A stretch of 64,000 nt of DNA from Bradyrhizobium tropiciagri (GTDB taxonomy: Bacteria > Pseudomonadota > Alphaproteobacteria > Rhizobiales > Xanthobacteraceae). The DNA lies in contig NZ_JAFCKH010000010.1 in the NCBI RefSeq assembly GCF_018130505.1, positions 62,001 to 126,000 on the forward strand, given 5' to 3'. Position 1 is the stretch's first letter. Each line of letters starts with the position of its first letter. Under the pieces are notes generated by a model. The model made no database searches. It was given only the letters and a program-made list of their open reading frames with translations, and had not been told where the DNA came from. The position numbers and the translations under genes are program-made. Of this stretch, positions 52,741 to 60,621 are shown in pieces.

Positions 52741-52781
52741 GCGTCATTCCGGGTTCGCGCTGCGCGCACCCCGGAATGACG
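52741..52781. repeat. Palindromic repeat, GTCATTCCGGG type (short)
   Basis: GCGTCATTCCGGGTTCGCGC is followed by its inverse GCGCACCCCGGAATGAC. A short version of the element at 49842-49922, within a 55-bp convergent gap. Confidence 0.8.
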
Positions 52782-52789
52782 AGCTGAAA

Positions 52790-53452
52790 TCAGCTCCGTT
52801 TCGCGGCCCGTGTCGGCGTCGTGGGCTGCGTCGGCGTCGTTGGCTGCGGGGTGAACAGCTTCTTGATATCCTCGATGCTCTGCGACAGGCGCGGCCATTC
52901 GCAGGAGAACGCGTTCTTGGCGCAGTGCGCCGCCCTGATCCGCGCGGCCTGCTTCACCGGGCTCGCGACCGGCACCGGCACCCGCTCGGGCTGGCTGCGC
53001 AGCGACGCCTGCTGAAGCTGCTGCGCCGGCGGTTGCGGTTGCGGTGGAGGCGGCTCCTCCAGCTTTTCCTGCTGCTGCTTCGCATTGAACGCCGCGACGA
53101 TGGTCGAGCGGCGCTCCTTCTCGAGATAGGAGGTATATTCCTGATCGATCTTCTTCTGCTCGTCCGGCGTCGGATTGGGACCTGCGATGTCGAAGCTGCG
53201 ATCCTGCATGAAGTCGTAATAGGTATAGCCGCCGCCCGGCTTGCGGCGTCCGGCGAACTTGGCGTTGCAGTCGCCGAGCTGCGCGGTCCGCTCTTCTTTG
53301 GTCTTCGCCTTCTCGGCGAGGTCGGCGCAAGCCTCGAAATCCTTCGGCCCGCTGCGCCACCATTGCGCATGCGCATCCGAATGCGCGAGCACGAGGCAGG
53401 CGACACAGACGGCAGCAGCCAACGTCGATGATCGTGACGGTATCACGGACAT
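52790..53452 (-). CDS. Exported proline-rich hypothetical protein
   Basis: 220 residues from ATG 53452 (GTG 53473 would add seven). Signal peptide (LAAAVCVACLVLAHSDAHAQ). The mature part starts WWRSGPKDFEACADLAEKAK, with ERTAQLGDCNAKFAGRRKPG and GYTYYDFMQDRSFDIAGPNP, which is a conserved rhizobial pattern without known function. A charged, possibly coiled segment (DEQKKIDQEYTSYLEKERR) leads into a Pro/Gln-rich linker. A second conserved block holds a Cys pair (AAHCAKNAFSCEWPRL). Four cysteines suggest two disulfides. The tail repeats TPTQPT. Confidence 0.8.
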   Translation of the reverse strand: MSVIPSRSSTLAAAVCVACLVLAHSDAHAQWWRSGPKDFEACADLAEKAKTKEERTAQLGDCNAKFAGRRKPGGGYTYYDFMQDRSFDIAGPNPTPDEQKKIDQEYTSYLEKERRSTIVAAFNAKQQQEKLEEPPPPQPQPPAQQLQQASLRSQPERVPVPVASPVKQAARIRAAHCAKNAFSCEWPRLSQSIEDIKKLFTPQPTTPTQPTTPTRAAKRS

Positions 53453-53659
53453 TGAGACAAACTCGAACGACACGGATTTGGCGGATTGTCGCCATTTTGA
53501 CGGCGCTTGTCACCCCGTCAGATGATGAATTTTGTGGCGGTTGGAACCGCAATTGTTGCGCTGTGTCAGAGGGAACACAGCGATTCGCATCGCTGCAACA
53601 TTTGACCGATTCTTATGCGCGGTCGCGTGCGCAACTTGCCTACAATTCGTCTCGAATCG

Positions 53660-54757
53660 TCACTTCACCTTGTGCAGCAGCGCGACAAGTTCCGCCTGCC
53701 GGTGCGTGCCGGTCTTCTGGAAGATCGCCTTGAGCTGATTGCGCGCGGTGGACAGCGCAATGCCGGCCTGCATTGCGGTGTCTTCAAGCGAATCGCCGCG
53801 CGCAAGCTGTGTCGCGAGACGGATCTGCGCCGGCGTCAGCTCGAATGTCGCGGCAAGCAGCGCCTGATCGAATGCGACATTGCCTTCGAGGTCGCGGATC
53901 AACAGGATCGCGCGGGCACCGAGAAATGGCGAGCGTGCCGCGGGCGGCACGCCCTGCACCTGGATCACGATCGGCCGCAGGTCGGCCCTGCGCACCACGA
54001 TCGGCGCCGACGCCACCGCCAGAAGGTCCGAGCTGTGGTCGAGTTGATCGATCAGTCGCGTCAGGTCGGCATTGGCCTGGCGGTCGCGCAGCGTCAGGCG
54101 GTTGTTGCGGATCGCAAGATCGTCGCCGAGGCAGGCTTCGGCGCGGCTGTTCATGCCGATGACGCCGCCGAAGCGGCCGACCGCGATGGCCGCAGTCTGG
54201 ATCAGATCGAGCGCGCTGGTGATGCCCGACAATGCGGCGCGGCCGACCGCGGTCGACAGCGTCGCGGCTTCGGTGAGGCGCGCCGCCAGCGTCGAGAGCG
54301 CCTTGACCTCCTCGGCGTCGAACATGCCTTCCCTCGGCGAGCGCTGGATGGTCAGCGCCCACAAGGCCGGACCGGCGCGGAAGCCGACGGCGGCAAACCA
54401 TTTCAGCCCGAACTCGCCGAGCGTCGCATAGAGCGGATCGCGCAGCATCTCGGCTTCGGATTCGAACAGGTCGGCGTCGGCGATGACGTTGAAGCCGGCG
54501 TGCATCAGCGGCACGCCGCGCGCGGCCCTGATGTCGGTCAGATGCAAGTTGGTTGGAAAATAGGTCTTGGTGAAATACTCGGAGATCGAGTCGGTGCGCG
54601 GAATGTCCTCGGTGCGGATATCGCTCTGGAGCATCGCCGCGCCGGTCGCGCCGACGGCGGCGCAGACATCGTCCATCAAGGGCAGCCAGCGCGCAGGATC
54701 GAGGACCACATCGCCGAGGCGCGCGGCCACATCGTCAAGCTTGCGCAGGTCGACCAA
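53660..54757 (-). CDS. LuxR-type HTH transcriptional regulator
   Basis: 365 residues from TTG 54757 (AAGGGTTG upstream). The C-terminal HTH is clear: FELTPAQIRLATQLARGDSL, then EDTAMQAGIALSTARNQLKA and IFQKTGTHRQAELV. The N-terminal 280 residues form a sensor region, with GATGAAMLQSDIRTEDIPRT in a GAF/PAS-like part; it has no receiver Asp and no typical acyl-homoserine-lactone residues. Stand-alone regulator; target unknown. The 224-bp gap to the TetR gene on its upstream side shows nothing further. Confidence 0.88.
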   Translation of the reverse strand: MVDLRKLDDVAARLGDVVLDPARWLPLMDDVCAAVGATGAAMLQSDIRTEDIPRTDSISEYFTKTYFPTNLHLTDIRAARGVPLMHAGFNVIADADLFESEAEMLRDPLYATLGEFGLKWFAAVGFRAGPALWALTIQRSPREGMFDAEEVKALSTLAARLTEAATLSTAVGRAALSGITSALDLIQTAAIAVGRFGGVIGMNSRAEACLGDDLAIRNNRLTLRDRQANADLTRLIDQLDHSSDLLAVASAPIVVRRADLRPIVIQVQGVPPAARSPFLGARAILLIRDLEGNVAFDQALLAATFELTPAQIRLATQLARGDSLEDTAMQAGIALSTARNQLKAIFQKTGTHRQAELVALLHKVK

Positions 54758-54981
54758 GGCTCAACCCTTTCGATGCCGGAGCGCGTTTCATCAAGCGAAA
54801 CAATCAGCCCATTCGTGCGCCCGCTACCATGCTTAAAAAGCCGGTGCGGCCGGATTTGCAAGCAAAATCAATGCCCGTACAAAGACGGGGCACCATAAGA
54901 GCCGGTAATTCTGGCGAAATGAGATCGAAACGGCCGGATTAGGGGCCCTGCGGTAAGATAAAGCGCCGGTGGGAGAACCAA

Positions 54982-55629
54982 TCAGCCCGGGATGCCGTGA
55001 TTTGCGCGCTTCGCGGCGCCGAGCGCCACGCTGCAGAAGCTCGCCGCGGCCGCGACGACCTCCTCGACCGTCTCAGGATATTCGCGCGACACCCAGCGCC
55101 GCGCGATCGAGATCACGGCACCGACCATGCCGATCGAGAGCAGGGCCGTTGGACCTTTTCCATTCCGCGTCGAATCGATCGCCGGCGGCACCAGGATCTC
55201 GCTGAAGACGCGTCCGGCGTCGAGTGTCATGGCCTCGACTGCCGGGCTGATCCCGGAGATCTCGAGCAGGAAGACGCGCGCGGGCTTGGGATGCTGCTTC
55301 AGCCGCGTGAAATACAGCGTCAGCGCGGCGTGTAGCCGCGCCTCGGCATTTTTGCCCGCGGCTTCGGCCGCCGCTTTCATCTCTGCATGCAGGTGATCGA
55401 CGACATGGGTGTAGGCCGCGATCAGCAGCGCCTCGCTGTTGGCGAATGACTCGTAGAAATAGCGCTCGGTCAGCTCGGCCGCCTCGCAGATCGCCTTCAC
55501 GGTCGCACTGCGATAGCCGACCTCACCATAGACCTCGACAGCCGCATCGATCAGCTTGAGCCGCCGCTCGGCGCGGCGCTCCTCGGCGTCCAGGCCGCCA
55601 TAGAGGCGGGCTTTGCGGCTGCTTTCCAT
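54982..55629 (-). CDS. TetR/AcrR family regulator of the divergent monooxygenase
   Basis: 215 residues. HTH: RLKLIDAAVEVYGEVGYRSA then VKAICEAAELTERYFYESFA (residues about 23-65). The rest is a helical ligand domain with RLKQHPKPARVFLLEISGIS. The gene is divergent from the monooxygenase gene at 55707, with an inverted-repeat operator in the gap, so it very likely represses that gene and itself until a lipophilic substrate binds. Confidence 0.92.
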   Translation of the reverse strand: MESSRKARLYGGLDAEERRAERRLKLIDAAVEVYGEVGYRSATVKAICEAAELTERYFYESFANSEALLIAAYTHVVDHLHAEMKAAAEAAGKNAEARLHAALTLYFTRLKQHPKPARVFLLEISGISPAVEAMTLDAGRVFSEILVPPAIDSTRNGKGPTALLSIGMVGAVISIARRWVSREYPETVEEVVAAAASFCSVALGAAKRANHGIPG

Positions 55630-55651
55630 GAATCTCTATTGACATGTGGCA

Positions 55652-55677
55652 TTGTCAGATGTCAAGTTATCTGACAA
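55652..55677. promoter_or_regulatory. Operator in the TetR-monooxygenase divergent gap
   Basis: Inverted repeat TTGTCAGAT, 8 bp (GTCAAGTT), ATCTGACAA. A second overlapping pair, TTGACAT (55639-55645) and ATGTCAA (55659-55665), and a further TTGTCAA at 55684-55690 share the TGTCA core. Probable multi-site TetR operator that also covers the promoters. Confidence 0.65.
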
Positions 55678-55706
55678 GATAGATTGTCAAAACGGGAGGT
55701 GCGGGC

Positions 55707-57215
55707 GTGTCCAGTCATTTCGACGTGCTGATCGTGGGTGCAGGCCTCTCCGGCATCGGCGCCGGCTATCATCTGCAAAAGAATTGCCCGGACCGCAGCT
55801 ACGCGATCCTCGAGGGGCGCGATTGCATCGGCGGCACCTGGGACCTGTTCCGCTATCCCGGCATCCGCTCCGACTCCGACATGTACACGCTCGGCTATTC
55901 GTTCCGGCCGTGGACTGAGCCGAAGGCGATCGCCGACGGCCCGTCGATCCTGAACTATGTGCGCGAGACCGCGGCGCTCTACGGCATCGACAAGAAGATC
56001 CGCTTCAACCATCGCGTCGTCAGCGCCGACTGGTCGACGGCCGAGTCACGCTGGACGGTGATGGTCGAGCGCGGGCCGGAGAAGACGATCGAGCGCCTCA
56101 CCTGCAACTTCCTCTTCATGTGCAGCGGCTACTACAAGTACGAGCACGGCTACACGCCCGACTTCCCCGGCATCGCCGACTTCGCCGGCCGCGTCGTCCA
56201 TCCGCAGAAATGGACCGACGACATCGACTACACGGCCAAGAAGGTGGTGGTGATCGGCTCCGGCGCCACCGCGGTGACGCTGGTGCCGGAAATGGCCAAG
56301 ACTGCCGCGCACGTCACGATGCTGCAGCGTTCGCCGACCTATGTGGTCGCGCGTCCCGACAAGGACAAGATCGCCGACTGGCTGCGCGCGCGGCTGCCGG
56401 CCAAGCTCGCCTACGGCATCACCCGCTGGAAGAACGTGCTGTTCGGCATGTATTTCTACCGGCTGTGCAAGCGCAGCCCCGAGCGCGTCAAGAAGCTGAT
56501 CCTCGGCGGCGTGCGTCACGCGCTCGGTCCGGACTACGACATCGCCACCCATTTTACGCCGCGCTACAATCCGTGGGACCAGCGGCTCTGCCTGGTGCCG
56601 AACGGCGATCTGTTCGAATCGCTGCGCAGCGGCAAATCATCCGTCGTCACCGACCAGATCGAGACATTCACGCCTGCCGGCATCAAGCTCAAATCCGGCA
56701 ACACGCTCGACGCCGACGTCGTGGTGACCGCGACGGGTCTCGATTTGCAAGTGCTCGGCGGGCTCGCCTTCAAGGTCGACGGCGCCCCCGTCGATCTGTC
56801 GAAATCCATGAACTACAAGGGGCTGATGTGCAGCGGCGTGCCGAACCTCGCCGCCGCCTTCGGCTACACCAACGCGTCGTGGACGCTGAAATGCGATCTG
56901 TCCTGCGAATATGTCTGCCGGCTGCTCAACTACATGAAGGCCAGCGGCTACGCGCAGGTGACGCCGCGGCGCAACGACCCTGATGTCACCGAGATGCCCT
57001 GGGTGGATTTCTCCTCGGGTTACATCCAGCGCGCCGTCGACAAATTCCCCAAGCAGGGCTCCCGCCGGCCGTGGCGGCTGTACCAGAACTACGCGCTCGA
57101 TCTGATGACCCTGCGCTACGGCTCGCTGGCCGACGAGGCGCTCGAATTCCTGCCGCCAGGCAAGGCGGCGAACGCAGCCGGGCCGTCACCGGCACCGGCG
57201 CGGCAGGTGGCGTAA
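55707..57215 (+). CDS. Flavin monooxygenase, Baeyer-Villiger type
   Basis: 502 residues from GTG 55707, with GGGAGGT before it. FAD motif [14 protein letters not shown] (about 8-21); the Baeyer-Villiger fingerprint [11 protein letters not shown] (about 158-168) in the F-x-G-x-x-x-H-x-x-x-W order; NADPH motif [11 protein letters not shown]. Oxygenates ketones to esters or lactones, or heteroatoms, with NADPH. Divergent from a TetR regulator. The related enzyme in Mycobacterium is EthA; the natural substrate here is unknown. It ends 115 bp before coaX. Confidence 0.93.
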   Translation: MSSHFDVLIVGAGLSGIGAGYHLQKNCPDRSYAILEGRDCIGGTWDLFRYPGIRSDSDMYTLGYSFRPWTEPKAIADGPSILNYVRETAALYGIDKKIRFNHRVVSADWSTAESRWTVMVERGPEKTIERLTCNFLFMCSGYYKYEHGYTPDFPGIADFAGRVVHPQKWTDDIDYTAKKVVVIGSGATAVTLVPEMAKTAAHVTMLQRSPTYVVARPDKDKIADWLRARLPAKLAYGITRWKNVLFGMYFYRLCKRSPERVKKLILGGVRHALGPDYDIATHFTPRYNPWDQRLCLVPNGDLFESLRSGKSSVVTDQIETFTPAGIKLKSGNTLDADVVVTATGLDLQVLGGLAFKVDGAPVDLSKSMNYKGLMCSGVPNLAAAFGYTNASWTLKCDLSCEYVCRLLNYMKASGYAQVTPRRNDPDVTEMPWVDFSSGYIQRAVDKFPKQGSRRPWRLYQNYALDLMTLRYGSLADEALEFLPPGKAANAAGPSPAPARQVA

Positions 57216-57251
57216 GGCGCGTCGCGCCGCACGGCGCGTCGGCGGCGCGAA

Positions 57252-57280
57252 CTGGCGATCAGGCAACGCCTCTGCTATGG
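57252..57280 (+). promoter_or_regulatory. Promoter-like sequence upstream of coaX (copy 1 of duplicated element)
   Basis: CTGGCG (57252-57257), 17 bp, CTATGG (57275-57280). The stretch is nearly identical to 58190-58218 before the tRNA gene, with three mismatches in 29 bp. Spacing and the CTATGG -10 resemble alphaproteobacterial sigma-70 promoters. Confidence 0.5.
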
Positions 57281-57330
57281 CTCGTGATCCGCGTGCTGCG
57301 CCGCGGGGTGCATCACATGGGGGCGAGCCG

Positions 57331-58125
57331 ATGCTGCTGGCGATCGAGCAGGGCAACACCAACAGCGTCTTCGCGGTTCATGACGGCGCGAGTTGGGTCG
57401 CGCAATGGCGCTCGGCCACCGAGCCGACCCGAACGGCGGACGAATACATCGTCTGGCTGTCGTATCTGATGGCGATGCAGAAGCTCGACGCCGCCGAACT
57501 CAATGCCTGCGTGATCTCGAGCGTCGTGCCGCAGTCGATCTTCAATCTGCGCAATTTGTCGCGCCGCTATCTCGGCGTCGAGCCGCTGATCGTCGGCGAG
57601 AACATCGAGCTCGGCATCGAGGTGCGGACCTTGAAACCCTCCGAGGTCGGGGCAGACCGCCTGGTCAATGCGCTCGGCGCCCGCGTACTGTATGAGCCGC
57701 CCTTGATCATCGTCGACAGCGGCACCGCCATCACGCTCGACGTGATCGGCCGTGACGGCGCCTTCGAGGGCGGCATCATCGCGCCCGGCGTCCACCTCTC
57801 GATGGAGGCGCTGCACGCCGCCGCCGCGAAGCTGCCCCGGGTGGCCCTGCAACGGCCGCGGCGTGTCGTCGGCAACGACACCGTCAGCGCCATGCAGTCG
57901 GGCGTGTTCTGGGGCCACGTCGCGATGATCGAAGGCATGATCACACGGATCAAGGCCGAGCGGAACGAAGCGATGGCCGTGGTCGCGACCGGCGGCGTCA
58001 CCTCGCTGTTCCGCGGCGCCACCACCGCGATCGATCATTTCGATCCCGACCTCACCATTCGCGGCCTGCTGGAGATCTACCGGCGCAACGCCGCCATCGG
58101 CCATCAACCACCGAAGTCGTCATAA
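57331..58125 (+). CDS. coaX: Type III pantothenate kinase
   Basis: 264 residues from ATG 57331. It begins [19 protein letters not shown]; the ASKHA phosphate loop is normally D-x-G-N-T and here reads E-Q-G-N-T, so the first acidic residue is Glu. Other family motifs: [37 protein letters not shown] and [11 protein letters not shown]. Phosphorylates pantothenate, first step of coenzyme A synthesis, without feedback by CoA. Commonly linked to nuo/birA in Bradyrhizobium but here followed by tRNA-Arg. Confidence 0.94.
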   Translation: MLLAIEQGNTNSVFAVHDGASWVAQWRSATEPTRTADEYIVWLSYLMAMQKLDAAELNACVISSVVPQSIFNLRNLSRRYLGVEPLIVGENIELGIEVRTLKPSEVGADRLVNALGARVLYEPPLIIVDSGTAITLDVIGRDGAFEGGIIAPGVHLSMEALHAAAAKLPRVALQRPRRVVGNDTVSAMQSGVFWGHVAMIEGMITRIKAERNEAMAVVATGGVTSLFRGATTAIDHFDPDLTIRGLLEIYRRNAAIGHQPPKSS

Positions 58126-58189
58126 TCGATTGTGCTGCGCCGAGGCGCCAACGATCGGTGCAACTTCGCACGCCCGGCGTTCGCGCGGG

Positions 58190-58218
58190 CTGGCGATCAG
58201 GCGGCGTCTCTGCTATGG
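58190..58218 (+). promoter_or_regulatory. Promoter-like sequence upstream of tRNA-Arg (copy 2 of duplicated element)
   Basis: CTGGCG (58190-58195), 17 bp, CTATGG (58213-58218), about 30 bp before the tRNA 5' end, a good distance for a tRNA promoter. Compare the copy at 57252-57280. Confidence 0.55.
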
Positions 58219-58248
58219 GATGGCCACGCCCGCACCTCGCGGGTTCGC

Positions 58249-58325
58249 GGTCCCGTAGCTCAGCCGGATAGAGCGACGGTTTCCTAAACCGTAGGTCGGA
58301 AGTTCGAGTCTTCCCGGGATCGCCA
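58249..58325 (+). tRNA. tRNA-Arg (anticodon CCT)
   Basis: Cloverleaf by eye: acceptor GGTCCCG pairs with CGGGATC (one G-T), D arm with AGCTCAGCCGGATAGAGC, anticodon stem ACGGT/ACCGT with loop TTCCTAA (anticodon CCT at 58283-58285), T arm GGAAGTTCGAGTCTTCC. Discriminator G and an encoded CCA close it. Reads the AGG codon. Confidence 0.95.
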
Positions 58326-58369
58326 ATTCCTTCGTTCGCCGGGCCTAGCCGCGCGAAACCCCCATCCCG

Positions 58370-59293
58370 CTACTCGGCCGAATCCAACTCTTTGGCTATG
58401 GCCTTGAGCCGCTCGCGCAGCCACAGGTGCGCGGGGTCGGCGGTGTGCCGCGGGTGCCAGTACATTGCTTCGTGGATATCGGGCACATCAAAGGGCGATT
58501 CCACCAGTCGGATGCCGATGGTTGCAATCAGGCGCTTGGCGGCCCGTTCGAGGACGTGGCTGACCAGCTGGGTGCCCTGAATCAGGAAGGGCGCGAGCAG
58601 AAAGCTTTCGACCGTCACGTCGATCTGCCGCTGGATGCCGAGATGCGCCAGGTGCTGGTCCGCGAGGTTGAGCTGCCGATCGCGTCCGATGCCGTAGACC
58701 AGATGCGGGAGACGGAGAAACTGCTCCTGCGTGATCTTGTCACCCTGCACCAACGAATTGTCGGCGTCCAACGCGCAGAGCCAGCGATCGCTCATCAGCG
58801 GGGAAGACGGAAATTCGCTCTCGCCGAACAGTTCGCTCGGCTCGATGACGAGGTCCGCCTGGTTGGCCTGAAGGATTCGAGCCGGATCGCGCGACCGCGG
58901 CAGCAGGTGAACCGTGACATTCGGCGCTTCGGCCGCGACCGCACGGACGAACGGGGCAAGCAGCACCAGGGCCGCATAATCGGACGCGCTGATGGAAAAT
59001 GTTCGCACGTCCGTACCGGGATCGAAGCCGCGCTTCTGCAGCAGCCTGGTTTCGATGCTGTCGAGCGTCTCGCGCAGCGGGACGATCAGCTCCTCGGCGT
59101 TGCGCGTCAATGCGAGATCGCGGCCGACGCGGACCAGCAGCGGATCGTGAAACATGTCGCGCAGGCGCGCCAATGCAGCGCTCACCGCGGACTGGCTCAG
59201 GCCGATGCGTTCGCCGGCGCGGCTGACGTTGCGTTCGTTGAGCAGCGCATCGAGAACAACCAGCAGGTTCAGATCAACGTTTCGAAGGTTCAA
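58370..59293 (-). CDS. LysR family transcriptional regulator (NodD/LinR-like)
   Basis: 307 residues from TTG 59293 (GGGAGCC upstream), giving NLRNVDLNLLVVLDALLNER. HTH: NVSRAGERIGLSQSAVSAAL, then RLRDMFHDPLLVRVGRDLAL. The effector domain has SISASDYAALVLLAPFVRAV and the C-terminal EAMYWHPRHTADPAHLWLRE, typical of the NodD/LinR/SyrM branch. It is divergent from the flavin reductase operon and most likely activates it in response to an aromatic compound. Confidence 0.93.
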   Translation of the reverse strand: MNLRNVDLNLLVVLDALLNERNVSRAGERIGLSQSAVSAALARLRDMFHDPLLVRVGRDLALTRNAEELIVPLRETLDSIETRLLQKRGFDPGTDVRTFSISASDYAALVLLAPFVRAVAAEAPNVTVHLLPRSRDPARILQANQADLVIEPSELFGESEFPSSPLMSDRWLCALDADNSLVQGDKITQEQFLRLPHLVYGIGRDRQLNLADQHLAHLGIQRQIDVTVESFLLAPFLIQGTQLVSHVLERAAKRLIATIGIRLVESPFDVPDIHEAMYWHPRHTADPAHLWLRERLKAIAKELDSAE

Positions 59294-59598
59294 GACAGGC
59301 TCCCATCGATGGAGCGGATCGCGGCATTCACATCGCACGGCTCGCTGAAGGCGGCGGCGTTGAGAAGGTCGAAATTCTGCATGCCCGCAGCACAATTGCA
59401 ATCGGATCGGGATGCGCTGCAGCAAAATGCTGCATCCACGCGGCCGATAGTTCGAATCTCAAATATCGATTGGACGCTCCCGCTGCCGTCCGCCTACCGT
59501 TGGATCGTCAACGCACGCAATCAGCGGCGGAACGCAAACAATAGCGAGCAAATCGCAGGCGTGGCGCACATGCGGACCGGCGGACGACGGGAGGATAC
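59294..59598. other. 305-bp divergent regulatory region (LysR / flavin reductase operon)
   Basis: Contains the inverted repeat TGCAGCA-AAA-TGCTGCA at 59418-59434, about 125 bp from the LysR start and 165 bp from the flavin reductase start, a plausible LysR box. GGGAGG at 59589-59594 is the ribosome binding site of the flavin reductase gene. No gene inside. Confidence 0.5.
59418..59434. promoter_or_regulatory. Candidate LysR-type binding palindrome
   Basis: TGCAGCA AAA TGCTGCA, perfect 7-bp arms, with a wider GATGC...GCATC symmetry. It contains the T-N11-A spacing usual for LysR boxes. Position between divergent regulator and operon supports a regulatory role; not proven. Confidence 0.45.
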
Positions 59599-60198
59599 AT
59601 GGTCGATCGGGAAGCACGATCTGCGCGGCGCAGCGAACGTCGCGACGACGTCGGACTGACGTCGTGGGAGCTCGATGGCGGCTCCGACGCCGACGTGTTC
59701 CGGGCCGCGATGCGCCGCATGGTGGGTGGCGTCACCGTCATCGCCACACGCCACGCGGGGCGGCCGTGGGGAATGACCGTGAGCGCATTCACGCCGGTCT
59801 GCATGGATCCGCCGACGCTTTTGGTCTGCGTCAACAGCCGTACCGTGACGGCGTCGGACATTTCGCGCGACGGCCGCTTTGCCGTGAACCTGTTGAGTGA
59901 GGCCCAGCTCCACGTTTCGCAGCTCTGCTCCGCCGCCGGTTCGGACAAGTATGTCGATGACCATGTCGTTCCGGCCGCGCTGATCCCGAGCCGGGTCGCG
60001 ATGCCGATCCTGCGCGATTCCATCGTCAGCTTCGATTGCAGGGTCGCGGAAGTCCGCGTGGTCGGAAGCCACAACATCGTCATCGCGACCATCGAGTCGA
60101 TCCTCGCGCCCACGGCGCGCGGTCCGCTGCTGTACGGCGAGGGCAAGTATCTCCGCGGCGTCGGGATCGACGACCTCGCCGCTCTCGAAAGGGTTTAA
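59599..60198 (+). CDS. Flavin reductase family protein (HpaC-like)
   Basis: 199 residues, GGGAGG 4 bp before the ATG. Flavin-reductase-like domain: FRAAMRRMVGGVTVIATRHA, PWGMTVSAFTPVCMDPPTLL, then VNLLSEAQLHVSQLC and GPLLYGEGKYLRGVG. Supplies reduced flavin to the two-component monooxygenase encoded two genes downstream. A 25-residue polar N-terminal extension (ARRSERRDDVGLTSWELDGG) is longer than in E. coli HpaC. Confidence 0.92.
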   Translation: MVDREARSARRSERRDDVGLTSWELDGGSDADVFRAAMRRMVGGVTVIATRHAGRPWGMTVSAFTPVCMDPPTLLVCVNSRTVTASDISRDGRFAVNLLSEAQLHVSQLCSAAGSDKYVDDHVVPAALIPSRVAMPILRDSIVSFDCRVAEVRVVGSHNIVIATIESILAPTARGPLLYGEGKYLRGVGIDDLAALERV

Positions 60199-60201
60199 CC
60201 G

Positions 60202-60618
60202 ATGACGCTGACCGGATTGCCCGAGCTTCTCTACCGGGCCTACAACGATCACGACCCGGATGCGGTCGCCAGGTTGTATGCGGCGGATGCGACCCACGAG
60301 GACGTTGCGCAAGGCAAGCCCAAGCGCGGTCCCGGCGAGATCGCAGGCGGGCTGAGCAAATTCTTCAGCTGGTTTCCTGATGCGCATTGGCATGCGCAGG
60401 CCCAGATCGCCGATCCGGCCGGATTGGTCGCGATCACTTATCTCATGACCGCAACGCTGAGCGGGCAGATGGGCCCGATCGTTCCGCGCGGCCAGAGAGT
60501 GTCACTGCATGGAGTTCACGTCCTTCGCACGGAAGACGGCGTGATCCTGAGCAGCAGAGACTACTGGGACGCAGCCACGTTCCAGCGCCAACTCAACACC
60601 CCCCAAACTGGAGATTAG
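60202..60618 (+). CDS. NTF2/SnoaL-like small protein
   Basis: 138 residues. The cone-shaped NTF2-like fold is suggested by ELLYRAYNDHDPDAVARLYA, ISEQUENCE elements KFFSWFPDAHWHAQAQIADP, VAITYLMTATLSGQMG and HVLRTEDGVILSSRDYWDAA. SnoaL-like proteins act as cyclases, isomerases or hydrolases on small aromatic or polyketide-like substrates. It starts 3 bp after the flavin reductase stop and ends 3 bp before the oxygenase start, so it is part of the pathway. The exact reaction is unknown. Confidence 0.85.
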   Translation: MTLTGLPELLYRAYNDHDPDAVARLYAADATHEDVAQGKPKRGPGEIAGGLSKFFSWFPDAHWHAQAQIADPAGLVAITYLMTATLSGQMGPIVPRGQRVSLHGVHVLRTEDGVILSSRDYWDAATFQRQLNTPQTGD

Positions 60619-60621
60619 AGC

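Noticed and set aside
58249-58325. tRNA-Arg as attachment site of an integrated element
   Set aside because: No integrase, no repeated 3' tRNA end and no foreign-looking DNA next to it; the FRG/DUF262 island is 46 kb away.
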